Source: Alphaproteobacteria bacterium (GTDB lineage: Bacteria; Pseudomonadota; Alphaproteobacteria; Reyranellales; Reyranellaceae). Taken from it: a stretch of DNA of 64,000 bases. Below, piece after piece: positions 9,088 to 17,437 of this stretch. Made by a program: the position numbers and the translations under genes. Where the stretch lies: NCBI GenBank assembly GCA_017308235.1, contig JAFKFL010000019.1, forward strand, positions 62,001 to 126,000. Direction: 5' to 3'. Within the stretch, counting starts at the first letter, position 1, and each line of letters starts with the position of its first letter. The notes below the pieces were generated by a model. That model made no database searches and was not told the origin of the DNA. It saw nothing but the letters and a program-made list of their open reading frames with translations.

Positions 9088-9903
9088 TCAGTCGAGCCGT
9101 ACGCTCACGCCTTCCAGTCCCTTTCTCGAAGCGGGATAGCGCTTGGTCACTTCGGCGTCGTGGCCGGGAATGATCATCTCGGTGCGGCCGTCGGCAAGCT
9201 TCCGGAGCTTGTCGTAGCCTGCCAGCATGTCGGCCACCGAGAACACGATCGAGAACAGCTTGTCGTTGTTGACGCCCCAAAAATAGTGCGAAGCGTCGGA
9301 CGCCAGCACCAGCCACCCGTTGCGCGTGTTCACTCGCACCGATTGGATGCCCATCGTATGGCCGCCGATCAGATGGACCGAGAGGCCGGGCTGGATCTCC
9401 TCGTCGCCATCATGGAACACCACGCGGTTGCCGTAGAGTGCGCGCACGATGCCGACGATGTCGTCGCATTCATAGGCATGGCGGAAGGTGCCCTTGCACA
9501 TATGCCGACCAGTGGCGAATTGCATCTCCTTGTCCTGCAGATGGAAACGCGCTTTGGGGAAGCGGTCCCAATTGCCGATGTGGTCGTAGTGCAGATGGGT
9601 GACGATCACGTCCTCCACCTCGGCTGCGTCGATGCCGAGCTCGCCCAGCAGATCGGCCGGATTCTTCTTCACCTCGCGGCCGCGCTTCTTGCCGATCTGG
9701 GCGTTGAAGCCGGTGTCGATCACGATCGGCTTGGCGCCGATCTCGCGGTTGCCTTCGTGATCGAGGGGGATCGCCACCCAGACGAAATAGTCCATCGGGA
9801 AGTCGGCGTCGTGCGGGTCGGGGTTGATCTGCACTTCCCAGGCCTTGCGCGGCAGGTGGGCATATTTGACCGCATGAACCTCGTAGATCGGCATCGAACG
9901 CAT
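9088..9903 (-). CDS. Metallo-beta-lactamase-fold hydrolase, N-acyl homoserine lactonase family
   Basis: A 271-residue MBL-fold protein with the dinuclear zinc motif HLHYDH (H103, H105, D107, H108), a downstream metal His in the GGHTMGIQS segment, a bridging Asp in LASDASH and a final IIPGHD. This layout matches AhlD/AiiA-like lactonases, which open homoserine lactone rings and quench quorum signals. Relatives also hydrolyse other lactones, so the true substrate is uncertain. The ATG at 9903 follows GGAAGGAA. Its 5' leader contains the tandem repeat element at 9911-9960. Confidence 0.85.
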   Translation of the reverse strand: MRSMPIYEVHAVKYAHLPRKAWEVQINPDPHDADFPMDYFVWVAIPLDHEGNREIGAKPIVIDTGFNAQIGKKRGREVKKNPADLLGELGIDAAEVEDVIVTHLHYDHIGNWDRFPKARFHLQDKEMQFATGRHMCKGTFRHAYECDDIVGIVRALYGNRVVFHDGDEEIQPGLSVHLIGGHTMGIQSVRVNTRNGWLVLASDASHYFWGVNNDKLFSIVFSVADMLAGYDKLRKLADGRTEMIIPGHDAEVTKRYPASRKGLEGVSVRLD

Positions 9904-9910
9904 CTTTGTT

Positions 9911-9960
9911 CCTTCCCGTGGATCGGCCCATGGATCGGCCCGTGTACCGGCTGGTGGAGG
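9911..9960 (+). repeat. Dispersed ~50-base intergenic element, copy 1 (three tandem 12-mers)
   Basis: CCTTCCC (9911-9917) is followed by three tandem degenerate 12-mers: GGATCGGCCCAT (9920-9931), GGATCGGCCCGT (9932-9943) and a degenerate GTACCGGCTGGT (9944-9955). A related element with the same order lies at 28946-28995. Here it sits in the 5' leader of the lactonase gene, next to its ribosome binding site. Confidence 0.55.
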
Positions 9961-10094
9961 GTAGCGTGCGGCCGGCGATCCGCGCTATAGTGGCGCCATG
10001 GCCCGCATGGACCTCCTCATTGGACGAATTAGCACCCCGGTTTGCACTGCAGACCGGCGCGTCGCTGTTCGTCCGCTTTTTGAGGAGTCTTTCC

Positions 10095-10361
10095 ATGCCT
10101 GCCCGATCTACCGCCGTCCTGGCGCTCAAACGTAATTCCTCCACCGTCCGCTATTGTTTCGAGGCCGACGCCGAGCCCGGCGTGTTGCCGCGTGCGCTCG
10201 AGCTGCTGGCCAAGCGCGGTCTCGTGCCGGCGCGTGTCTTTGCGCAAGCCGATGCCGATCAGCTCTCGGTCGAGATCGAGGTTGAAGGGCTCGCCGCCGA
10301 GACCGCCGAGCACGTCGGCCGATGCCTGGGCGAGATCGTAGGCGTCCGGCAAACTTTCTGA
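10095..10361 (+). CDS. Small ACT-domain-like protein
   Basis: An 88-residue protein that resembles a single ACT domain. After a short lead it shows the pattern ADAEPGVLPRALELLAKRG, then a beta strand (LSVEIEVEGL), a helix and a final short strand (IVGVRQTF). This is the strand-helix layout of acetolactate synthase regulatory subunits. ACT domains bind amino acids; no catalytic partner is adjacent. The ATG at 10095 has TGAGGAG seven bases upstream. The call is by pattern only and the ligand is unknown. Confidence 0.6.
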   Translation: MPARSTAVLALKRNSSTVRYCFEADAEPGVLPRALELLAKRGLVPARVFAQADADQLSVEIEVEGLAAETAEHVGRCLGEIVGVRQTF

Positions 10362-10371
10362 CTGCCCGGAG

Positions 10372-11049
10372 TTAGATCAACCGTCCGACAATGGCGTCGA
10401 TGTGCAGGCGGGCAACGTCGATCGCGGGGAAGCCGGCCGTCGCCTCGTCGAACATCAGGGCGAGGTCGGTGCCCGCGAGCAGGATCGTCTCCACGTCATC
10501 GCGGCGCTGCAAGTCGGCGGCGATGCGGCGCAGGCCGGCGGCGTCATCGGGATCGGCTTTCTGCGTGTCGAGGATGCGCTGGTAGGCCTTGCCGATGAAA
10601 TCTATCTCGTCGGTTTGCGGCTTCACGATCTCGGCGTGCGTAAGCTGACCCCAGAGGCTGCCCTGCATGGTGAAGATCGTGCCGAACAGCGCCACGCGCT
10701 TGATGCGGCGCGCCTGCAACTCGGCCGTGATCGGATCGACGATATTGATGATCGGCAGGCGCGTGCGCTTCCTGAGCTGCGCGATGCAGATGTGCGGCGT
10801 GACGGCGGGAAGAACGGCGGCATCGGCGCCGGCACGGCCCAGACGGTCGATGAATGTGGCGAGATAGGACGCGAGCTCGTCGAGCTTGCCGGCGCGGATC
10901 AGGGCCTGACCATAGTCGACGTCGGCATGGACGAATGCCAGATCGGGCACCATGCCGCGGGCTTTGCAGGCGGCGGTGATCTTCTCGTAGTAGTGGATCG
11001 TGGCGCCGACACCCAAGCCGCCGACGATTCCGACGCAGCTCTTGGTCAT
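10372..11049 (-). CDS. Aspartate/glutamate racemase family protein
   Basis: A 225-residue Asp/Glu/hydantoin racemase-superfamily protein starting VGIVGGLGVGATIHYY. It shows the N-terminal segment DAAVLPAVTPHI and the second-half segment ETILLAGTDLALMF, where catalytic Cys residues normally lie. Both expected Cys positions appear as other residues (A-V-T and G-T-D), so racemase activity is doubtful and another reaction of this superfamily is possible. Its ATG overlaps the TGA of the upstream GST gene. Confidence 0.75.
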   Translation of the reverse strand: MTKSCVGIVGGLGVGATIHYYEKITAACKARGMVPDLAFVHADVDYGQALIRAGKLDELASYLATFIDRLGRAGADAAVLPAVTPHICIAQLRKRTRLPIINIVDPITAELQARRIKRVALFGTIFTMQGSLWGQLTHAEIVKPQTDEIDFIGKAYQRILDTQKADPDDAAGLRRIAADLQRRDDVETILLAGTDLALMFDEATAGFPAIDVARLHIDAIVGRLI

Positions 11050-11675
11050 GCCGGCCAGTTGCGCGTCCACACCGGGCGGAGCTGCGGCACCTGGTCGACA
11101 TTGCGGGCAATGGCGAACAGCTTGGGCGTCTCCGTCTCGAACCAGCCGCGCTTGGGACGCCAGCGGGTCATGATGCCGATGTAGAGGTCGAGCGCGGAGA
11201 ACCGTTCTCCGAGGAAGTAGGGCGCCTTCGCCTCGCCATTCACTTGCCGCCACAGTCTTTGCGCGTAGGCGTCGGTGGCGGCGCGGAAGGGATCGCGCGC
11301 AGCGCTCACCGAGACGAAGCGCGACGGATCATCGGCATAGGTGAAGGTTGGATAGATATTGGCGACGATGAAGACCAGCCAGCGCAGGAACCGCGCGCGC
11401 TCGGGTGAGTCGGCCTTCGGTACCAGTGTGTCCTGACCCGCGATCTCGCCCAGAAGGAGGGTGATGGCCGCGCTCTCGCTCATGATGCTGCCATCCGGCA
11501 TCACGAGCGTGGGCACCTGCGCCAGCGGATTGACCTTCTCCAGCTTGCCGCGCGCATCAGGCTCCCTGAAGAGATCGCCCACCGGCTCGAAGGTGAAGGG
11601 CAGCCTGTACCAGACGAGCTGCGCCTCAACGATGGTCGAGCCCCACCCGGCGCGCCCGTAGAGCTTGTAGGTCAT
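11046..11675 (-). CDS. Glutathione S-transferase family protein
   Basis: A 209-residue protein with an N-terminal thioredoxin-like domain (KLYGRAGWGSTIVEAQL, then the cis-Pro loop VPTLVMPDGSIMSESAAI, which binds the glutamyl part of glutathione). An all-helical C-terminal domain with FSALDLYIGIM follows. The likely catalytic Ser/Cys position is the GWGS turn. Relatives conjugate or reduce electrophiles; the substrate is unknown. The gene is eight bases downstream of the dehydrogenase and overlaps the racemase start, indicating one operon. Confidence 0.88.
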   Translation of the reverse strand: MTYKLYGRAGWGSTIVEAQLVWYRLPFTFEPVGDLFREPDARGKLEKVNPLAQVPTLVMPDGSIMSESAAITLLLGEIAGQDTLVPKADSPERARFLRWLVFIVANIYPTFTYADDPSRFVSVSAARDPFRAATDAYAQRLWRQVNGEAKAPYFLGERFSALDLYIGIMTRWRPKRGWFETETPKLFAIARNVDQVPQLRPVWTRNWPA

Positions 11676-11682
11676 GGGTTAC

Positions 11683-12552
11683 TCACGGTTTCTGGAGCGG
11701 CTGGATCAGGCTCGATGTGTCCCACCGTCCACCGCCGCGCTCCTGGACACGGGCGTAGAATTGATCGACCAGCGCGACCAGGGGCATCGCCGCCTTGGCG
11801 CGCTTGCCCTCGGACATGGCGATGCCGAGATCCTTGCGCATCCAGTCGACGGCGAAGCCGTAGTCGAACTTGCCGGCGATCATGTTCTGCCAGCGATTCT
11901 CCATCTGCCAGCTCTGCGCCGCTCCCTTGGAAATGGCGCTCATTACCTTCTCCATGTCGAGCCCGGAGCGCTGGCCGAGGTTCAACGCCTCGGCGAGGCC
12001 CTGAACGATTCCGGCGATGCACATCTGGTTCATCATCTTGGTAATCTGGCCCGTCCCCGGCGGGCCGATCAACGTTACTGCCTTGGAGTAGGCATCGGCG
12101 ACCGGCTTGGCCTTGTCGAACGGCGCCTGTTCGCCGCCGCACATCACCGTGAGCTGGCCGTTTTCCGCGCCCGCCTGGCCGCCCGAAACAGGCGCGTCGA
12201 TGAAGTCGATGCCTTTCTTCTTACCTTCGGCATGCAGCTCGCGCGCGATGTCGGCCGAGGCCGTCGTGTTGTCGACGAAGATCGTGCCCTTCGCCATGCC
12301 GGCGAACGCGCCTGACTCACCCAGAACGACCGAGCGCAGATCGTCGTCGTTGCCCACGCAGCAGAACACAATTTCGCGGCCGGCTGCAGCTTCCTTGGGC
12401 GTGCGGGCCGCCGTGCCCTTGTGCTTCTTGGTCCAGGCCTCGGCCTTGCTGAAGGTGCGATTGTAGACCACCACTTCGTGCCCTTTGGCGGCGAGATGGC
12501 CGGCCATCGGAAAGCCCATCACGCCCAGACCCAGAAACGCCACCTTGGCCAT
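11683..12552 (-). CDS. NAD(P)-dependent beta-hydroxyacid dehydrogenase (3-hydroxyisobutyrate dehydrogenase family)
   Basis: A 289-residue enzyme with the N-terminal dinucleotide signature FLGLGVMGFPMAGHLAAKG. It also has the substrate-binding DAPVSGGQAGAENGQLTVMCGG segment (near residue 118) and the catalytic Lys in GQITKMMNQM. Members oxidise 3-hydroxyisobutyrate, tartronate semialdehyde or similar beta-hydroxyacids. The ATG at 12552 follows GGGAGCAAG. It is co-oriented with the lactate permease upstream, suggesting uptake and oxidation of a hydroxyacid, which is inference. Confidence 0.92.
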   Translation of the reverse strand: MAKVAFLGLGVMGFPMAGHLAAKGHEVVVYNRTFSKAEAWTKKHKGTAARTPKEAAAGREIVFCCVGNDDDLRSVVLGESGAFAGMAKGTIFVDNTTASADIARELHAEGKKKGIDFIDAPVSGGQAGAENGQLTVMCGGEQAPFDKAKPVADAYSKAVTLIGPPGTGQITKMMNQMCIAGIVQGLAEALNLGQRSGLDMEKVMSAISKGAAQSWQMENRWQNMIAGKFDYGFAVDWMRKDLGIAMSEGKRAKAAMPLVALVDQFYARVQERGGGRWDTSSLIQPLQKP

Positions 12553-12627
12553 CGCTTGCTCCCAATGCTGTCCCGTGTTGCGGGCGCGATCATAGAACCA
12601 AATCCGAATGGCGCCAGAGCCACCTCG

Positions 12628-14082
12628 CTAGACCGATGCGAACAGCAGAAGCGCGATGGCGGCGATCCCCACGATCATCGGCGGCAGGGCGAGCGGCCAG
12701 GCGTGGCGATAGAGCTCGGCGTCGGAGATCTTCAGTCCCAGGAGCGCCACGCCCATGGCGATGCGGATGGGCGAGAGCATGGTGAGGTTGGTGCAAAGGC
12801 TGTTCTGCGCCGCTGCGATCCACGACGGATCGAGCATGAGTGCGTGGCCGAGGGCGGTGGCCATGGGCATCAGCATGGCGTTGGCCGTCGCCCCGCCGCC
12901 GGTCAGGAAGCCACCGATGGCGGCGAACAGAGGCACGCCCAGCGCCGCCTCGCGACCGACTGCTGTCTCGAGCGCCTCGGCGATCTGCTGCGCCATGCCC
13001 GAGCCGACATAGAGCTCGGCCATCACCACGAAGACGAGCGTGACCAGGCAGGCGCGCCAGGCGCTCTGCGCGGCTTTGGCGATCACGCGGGAGAGCGATG
13101 CCTTTGCCATCAGCACGACCAAGATGCCGATCGCCACCAGCCAGAAGCCGGGCGCATAGAGGGGCGCGAAGGCAGGCTGATTGTCAAACGGCTTCATGGC
13201 CCACAAGGGCTGCAGCAGATGGCGCAGCGGCGGCACCAGCCGCGTCGCGCAAAGCGCGAGCGTCAGCGCGATATAGGGGGCATTGATCCGAATTGCGCTG
13301 GCGAGCCGGGCGCGGTCGGGCCGCTCGTCGCGCCAGAAGCGCAACGCCGCCAGTAGCGCCGTTGGAGCCGCGCCTGCGATCTCGACGTCGCCATAGCGAT
13401 TGGCAAGCCAGATCAACAGCAGGAGAAGACCGGTCCAGGCAAGATCATCGAGCTTCTGTGCAAACGGCACGCCGACGCCGGCGGTGCGAGCAATGCGCCA
13501 ATAAAGAGCGAGATAGAGGCCATGGATCGGCACCTGCAGCACCGCCGAGCCGAGGCCGAGTCCGTTGGGCGTGAGGCCGGCGAGGGTTGCGCCCACCGTT
13601 GTGCTGATGGCAAGCGCGCCCCACGGCACCAGCGACTGGCTGTAGAGGCCGAGCAGCAGGATCGGCAGACCACCCAGCCCGAGCCGCCGAAGGCTCGCGA
13701 GCGCGATCATGTAGCCGACACCGAATCCGGTCACCGACTCGGCAAAGGGTCCGACGAGAAAGCAGAGCGTCCACAGTCGCCGCGGTGTCGCCTCGACAGC
13801 ATCTTCGGTTGTGGCCTCGCCACGTGTCTGCTGGCAGTGATGGAAGAAGATGCCGGTGGCGATGATCGCGATCACCTGCCCCGAGAGCCAGAGCCCCGCC
13901 ATGGTCTCGTTGAGGAAGAGCCGGCCCAGCGCATTGCCGCCATGGCTCTGCGCGATGATCGTGGCCGACGCCGCGAGCGTCGCCGTAAGACCGGCGAGCC
14001 CCGACACGAGTGCGCTTGCGCGCCCGGAGGCCAGCAGGCCCAGCACGAGGCCGAGTGGCAACAGGGCGAGCAGGGTTTCCAT
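12628..14082 (-). CDS. L-lactate permease (LctP) family transporter
   Basis: A 484-residue, strongly hydrophobic protein with about 12-14 membrane segments. It carries LctP-family landmarks: FLVGPFAESVTGFGVGY near residue 112 and GGFLTGGGATANAML near residue 390. LctP permeases import L-lactate, D-lactate and glycolate by proton symport. The protein is shorter than E. coli LldP (about 550 residues). It may be transcribed with the downstream hydroxyacid dehydrogenase, GST and racemase. A long plus-strand open frame over the same bases is antisense noise. Confidence 0.88.
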   Translation of the reverse strand: METLLALLPLGLVLGLLASGRASALVSGLAGLTATLAASATIIAQSHGGNALGRLFLNETMAGLWLSGQVIAIIATGIFFHHCQQTRGEATTEDAVEATPRRLWTLCFLVGPFAESVTGFGVGYMIALASLRRLGLGGLPILLLGLYSQSLVPWGALAISTTVGATLAGLTPNGLGLGSAVLQVPIHGLYLALYWRIARTAGVGVPFAQKLDDLAWTGLLLLLIWLANRYGDVEIAGAAPTALLAALRFWRDERPDRARLASAIRINAPYIALTLALCATRLVPPLRHLLQPLWAMKPFDNQPAFAPLYAPGFWLVAIGILVVLMAKASLSRVIAKAAQSAWRACLVTLVFVVMAELYVGSGMAQQIAEALETAVGREAALGVPLFAAIGGFLTGGGATANAMLMPMATALGHALMLDPSWIAAAQNSLCTNLTMLSPIRIAMGVALLGLKISDAELYRHAWPLALPPMIVGIAAIALLLFASV

Positions 14083-14341
14083 GAGGCGCGCACTCTATCG
14101 TGCGCTGTCCGGTCCTGCTCCGGGAACTCTCGACAGTTTTCCTAATCGCTGCCCTAAAACGCCAAGGCCTTGGGGTTGTGCGACGAATATCCCGGAGCGT
14201 GAGCGTGAAGCCGCCGATGTGGTGGCCTCATTGCGTCGGGCGATAGCCAGAAACCCCTGAGGCCGAGCCCAAGCTGCCTGTGATTCGCCTCAGGGGCGAC
14301 CCTTGCGCGGCGGGGACCTTTCGCCTAGAAACCCGCGCCAT

Positions 14342-14417
14342 GCCCCGATAGCTCAGCTGGTAGAGCACGTCATTCGTAATGATGGGGTCGGCGGTTCGAT
14401 TCCGTCTCGGGGCACCA
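14342..14417 (+). tRNA. tRNA-Thr (anticodon CGT)
   Basis: A 76-base cloverleaf. The acceptor stem GCCCCGA (14342-14348) pairs with TCGGGGC (14407-14413) and is followed by encoded ACCA. The D arm is GCTC...GAGC, the anticodon stem CGTCA/TGATG encloses TTCGTAA with CGT at 14375-14377, and the T loop is TTCGATT. It decodes ACG. I looked for a duplicated tRNA 3' end downstream, which would mark an integrated element, and found none. Confidence 0.96.
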
Positions 14418-14571
14418 TATTCTTCAATAGGTTAGCTAGACCGCGCTGAGAGCGAAACGGCGGGGCGGCGCTTAGCAGGAGTGGAAGTCGCATCGCAAAG
14501 CGTGCTTCACCCTCAATGGGACCCTTTAGCGCCATTGGCGCGACGATATGAAAAGGAGCTGGGCGAGAACG

Positions 14572-14901
14572 ATGGCTACTTACGTTTTCCATGGCGCGAG
14601 CCGTGAGAGCTATGAATACTCTCCGCTTTCTTGGAATTCGCCCAAAAAAATCCCGAAGCAAAGCGGCGTACTGATTTTTGCAATGCGCGATGGGCAATCA
14701 GTCGTTCCCATTTTGATAACTGACTGCCTTAACCTTCAGATGGCCTTCTTTCAGCATAGCGCAGTCGCGGCCAAGAACTTCGGAGCAAATCTGGCCTTTA
14801 TTCGGACAGAGGAAGACGCGGAAGTAGCTGAGGCAGAGGCGATGGATTTGATTGAGCAGTATTATCCTGAGATGAATCTCCAAGCCGCATCGCGCCCATG
14901 A
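14572..14901 (+). CDS. Small protein resembling a degenerate GIY-YIG domain
   Basis: A 109-residue protein of unknown function. Its layout resembles small alphaproteobacterial GIY-YIG-like proteins. There is a YVFHGASRESYEYSPL N terminus, a GVLIFAM strand where GIY/YIF would stand, a VVPILITDCLNL segment where YIG and the catalytic Arg usually fall, then FFQHS and a final DLIEQYYPEMN (compare DLI-x-Y-x-P-x-N in the family). The second Tyr and the catalytic Arg are not seen, so nuclease activity is unlikely. The start at 14572 follows GGGCGAG; an upstream ATG at 14548 is possible. The fold assignment is inference. Confidence 0.6.
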   Translation: MATYVFHGASRESYEYSPLSWNSPKKIPKQSGVLIFAMRDGQSVVPILITDCLNLQMAFFQHSAVAAKNFGANLAFIRTEEDAEVAEAEAMDLIEQYYPEMNLQAASRP

Positions 14902-15073
14902 TTACGCTGCCGAGAGGATGTGAGACGCCGTGGCGCTCTGGGCGTTGTCCTCGTCGTTCCTAAGCTCGCGTCGATGACTTCAATTCTGTGCCGGTAGCTC
15001 TTGGATGTCGAAACCAAGCGCCGCGGGTCGATGACGCCTGTGGCAACGATATCGAATCCTGCGGGTCAAATAT

Positions 15074-15355
15074 CTATCCGTGGGCTGCCGGACGATCCGC
15101 AATGTCGCTGGTGTCAATCCAGACCTGCATCTCGCTTGCCTTCTTGGAGCTATCGAAACCGATCACGGTGCAGTCGAGCTCCGGTCCCCTCGATCCGGTC
15201 CAGATCAAGTATTCGGCACCGTTAGCAATGCGGCGGCACGCAGCCTCGATCTCTTCGTGATCAGCAGGCCGCCACGGCTCGTCCCGACTGATGTAGGCGC
15301 GGCAAGGAAACCGACGCTGCTTCTCTGCGAATGGGTTGACCTCGTGTCGTGCCAT
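15074..15355 (-). CDS. Hypothetical protein
   Basis: A 93-residue soluble protein with no family I recognise. It begins ARHEVNPFAEKQRRFPCRAYISRDEPW and has a mixed helix/strand pattern ending in an acidic, Asp-rich segment. The ATG at 15355 is preferred because GAGGAA lies six bases upstream; a further in-frame ATG at 15433 has no ribosome binding site. It stands alone in a sparsely coded zone downstream of the tRNA, so its status as a real gene is only moderately supported. Confidence 0.5.
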   Translation of the reverse strand: MARHEVNPFAEKQRRFPCRAYISRDEPWRPADHEEIEAACRRIANGAEYLIWTGSRGPELDCTVIGFDSSKKASEMQVWIDTSDIADRPAAHG

Positions 15356-15756
15356 CAGAGGTTCCTCAGGAAGGCATGAGCCTGCGTGCGAGAGTCGAAA
15401 CGACCTCTCTAAAAATGTCAGTGAGTCACTCATCGAAGTATGGAGTGTCGGTCTGAGAGGTTACGCGACGATGTTGCGAGGTCGGGGAGTTGTTTCCCGT
15501 GTTTCGCGACGCCGACGCACCCATTAGCCGCTGGGGGACAAGGCCATTGCCAATCCGTCTGGCTAAAGATTTCTCCCGGATCGTTGCTGCGATGGTTGGA
15601 GTAACGAAGCACTGCAAGGATTGAGCTCAAGCACAGGCTTCGCCGGCCGGGGAACGTACGATGAGATCGGGCGTTTACTTTTGACTGAGGCCTGCCTGCT
15701 TCGTGCTGATCGACCAGGGCCTGAGGATCCTCACAATCTGCTGGCGAGGCATTCCA
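15356..15756. other. Non-coding stretch between hypothetical gene and DUF1328 gene
   Basis: About 400 bases without a convincing gene. Two short overlapping minus-strand frames (within 15426-15630) lack ribosome binding sites and recognisable sequence. No tRNA, repeat or terminator-like hairpin was seen. The part nearest 15757 presumably carries the promoter of the DUF1328 gene. Confidence 0.5.
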
Positions 15757-15930
15757 ATGCTTAAGTGGGCCCTGATCTTCTTCATCATCTCCATCGTCGC
15801 GGGATTCTTCGGCTTCAGCGGCGTTTCTGCAGCGGCAGCGGGAATCGCGAGGGTGCTGTTCTTCATCTTCCTCGCACTCGTCGTTGTTTTCCTGGTCATT
15901 GCGGTTGCCACCGGAGCGATGGTGTTCTGA
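15757..15930 (+). CDS. DUF1328 (YtjA-type) small membrane protein
   Basis: A 57-residue protein with two hydrophobic segments separated by a short GFSG turn ([20 protein letters not shown]... then [19 protein letters not shown]). This matches the DUF1328/YtjA family of tiny inner-membrane proteins, often stress-associated, of unknown biochemical role. The ATG at 15757 marks the conserved MLKWAL start; the upstream in-frame extension is not conserved in character. It stands alone on the plus strand. Confidence 0.85.
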   Translation: MLKWALIFFIISIVAGFFGFSGVSAAAAGIARVLFFIFLALVVVFLVIAVATGAMVF

Positions 15931-16024
15931 GCGGGGTTGTCGGCAAAGATTAAGGTGACCGACGGCATCGCCGGCCTTGCCAAGGCGCCAAGAAGAAAGG
16001 CTACTTGGCGCCGAAGGAGACCAG

Positions 16025-16435
16025 ATGCAGTCCCATGTGTATGTCGCGATCGTTACTTTGCTGGCGGTCCTGGTTTATTTCTGGATGGCAGCTCGGGTGG
16101 CGCGGACGCGTCGACAAGTCGGGATCTTTGCGCCTGCAATGACGGGCGATCCGCTGCTCGAGCGTACCATCCGCGCGCACTACAACACGCTCGAGTGGCT
16201 GCCGATCTTCCTGCCGTCCCTGTGGCTCTTCGCCATCTACTGGAGCAGCCCTGTCGCCGCCGGGTTGGGCTTGGTGTGGGTTGTTGGCCGGATCGTCTAT
16301 TTCATCGGCTATCGGGCGGACGCCGCCATGCGCCGGCCTGGCTTCTTCATCCAGGCTGCGGCAGCAAGCATCCTCGCCTTGGGAGCTCTCGGCCGCCTTG
16401 TCTATCTGGCCGCCATGTCAGGGACGGGATCCTAG
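16025..16435 (+). CDS. MAPEG family membrane protein
   Basis: A 136-residue, four-segment integral membrane protein of the MAPEG superfamily (microsomal glutathione transferase / eicosanoid enzymes). Diagnostic is the RTIRAHYNTLEWLPIFLPSLWLF region (residues ~56-78), where R-x2-R-A-x2-N-x2-E is the family's glutathione-binding signature. GRIVYFIGYRADAAMRRPGF also matches. Bacterial members may reduce lipid peroxides or conjugate glutathione. The ATG at 16025 follows AAGGAG. Confidence 0.88.
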   Translation: MQSHVYVAIVTLLAVLVYFWMAARVARTRRQVGIFAPAMTGDPLLERTIRAHYNTLEWLPIFLPSLWLFAIYWSSPVAAGLGLVWVVGRIVYFIGYRADAAMRRPGFFIQAAAASILALGALGRLVYLAAMSGTGS

Positions 16436-16477
16436 GGGTGCTGCGTTGGTAAACGGGTGCCGACTTGGCGACGGTCG

Positions 16478-17437
16478 CTAGTGTCGACCGTCGCCCAATG
16501 ATGGGTCGAGTTTGTCGTCCTGGGGAGTGATGGTCGACTGGTCATCCACGACGGCTGAGGCCGCTGCTTCCCTCTGGCGCGCCAGTTGCTGGCCGAGCTC
16601 GAGCAGGACAGGAGCGCTGCGCAGCGCCTCGTCGATCGCCACCATGCCGACGATGTTGTAGCCGTTGTCGACATGCATGATCTCGCCGGTGATGCCTTGG
16701 CCGAGGTCACTGATCAGGCTGAGCGCGGCCCGCCCGACGTCGTCGATCGTGGTGTTGCGCTTCAGCGGTGCATTGGCCTCGGCCCATTTGACGAGATGGC
16801 GCATGCCCGAGACGCCACTGGAGGCCAAGGTCTTGATCGGCCCCGCCGAGATCGCGTTGACGCGGATGTTATGGCGGCCGAGATCGACCGCGAGATAGCG
16901 CACGCTCGCTTCCAGCGCCGCTTTCGCCACGCCCATCACGTTGTAGTTCGGCACGACCCGTTCCGACCCGAAATAGGTCAGCGTCAGCAGGCTTCCGCCG
17001 TTTCGCATCAGCGGCGCTATGCGCTGGGCTACGGCAGTAAAGCTGTAGCAGGAGACGTCGAGGGCGGTCGCGAAGTTGCTCCGGCTGGTCTGCACGTAGG
17101 GGCCGGTCAGCTCGTTCTTGTCGGAGTAGGAAATGGCATGGACGACGAAATCGATGGATTGGCCCGGCCAGACCTTCGGCAGGTCGGCGGCCATTCGGTC
17201 GAGATCCTCGTCGGAACTCACGTCGCACGCCAGGAGTTCGACATCGCCCAGTTCCTTCGCCAGGCTTCTCACCCGCCGTCCCACAGCCTCGTTTGGATAG
17301 GACAGTGCCAGGCGGGCGCCTTGGGCCGCCGCTATCCGGGCGATACCCCAAGCCAGCGAACGTTCGTTGGCTACGCCCATGATCAGGCCGTGCTTCCCGG
17401 CCAGCAATCCTCCAGAGGTAACACTATGGTCCGGCAT
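16478..17437 (-). CDS. fabI: Enoyl-[acyl-carrier-protein] reductase FabI with long C-terminal tail
   Basis: The NADH-dependent enoyl-ACP reductase of type II fatty acid synthesis. An SDR-type fold starts GLIMGVANERSLAWGIA. The catalytic pair is Y-x6-K in YNVMGVAKA. The HAISYSDK segment, SAGPIKTLASSGV and GEIMHVDNGYNIVGM are FabI-specific. From the ATG at 17437 the protein is 319 residues, roughly 50 longer than most FabI. The surplus is a hydrophilic, acidic C-terminal tail after the usual end (LARQREAAASAVVDDQ...). A longer start upstream lacks a good ribosome site. Confidence 0.9.
   Translation of the reverse strand: MPDHSVTSGGLLAGKHGLIMGVANERSLAWGIARIAAAQGARLALSYPNEAVGRRVRSLAKELGDVELLACDVSSDEDLDRMAADLPKVWPGQSIDFVVHAISYSDKNELTGPYVQTSRSNFATALDVSCYSFTAVAQRIAPLMRNGGSLLTLTYFGSERVVPNYNVMGVAKAALEASVRYLAVDLGRHNIRVNAISAGPIKTLASSGVSGMRHLVKWAEANAPLKRNTTIDDVGRAALSLISDLGQGITGEIMHVDNGYNIVGMVAIDEALRSAPVLLELGQQLARQREAAASAVVDDQSTITPQDDKLDPSLGDGRH

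Noticed and set aside
12421..13356. 311-codon plus-strand open frame
   Set aside because: Antisense to the lactate permease and dehydrogenase genes; His/Gln/Asp-rich translation with no family resemblance.
14342..16500. Possible integrated element at tRNA-Thr
   Set aside because: No integrase and no repeated tRNA 3' end was found downstream; only small ordinary genes follow.
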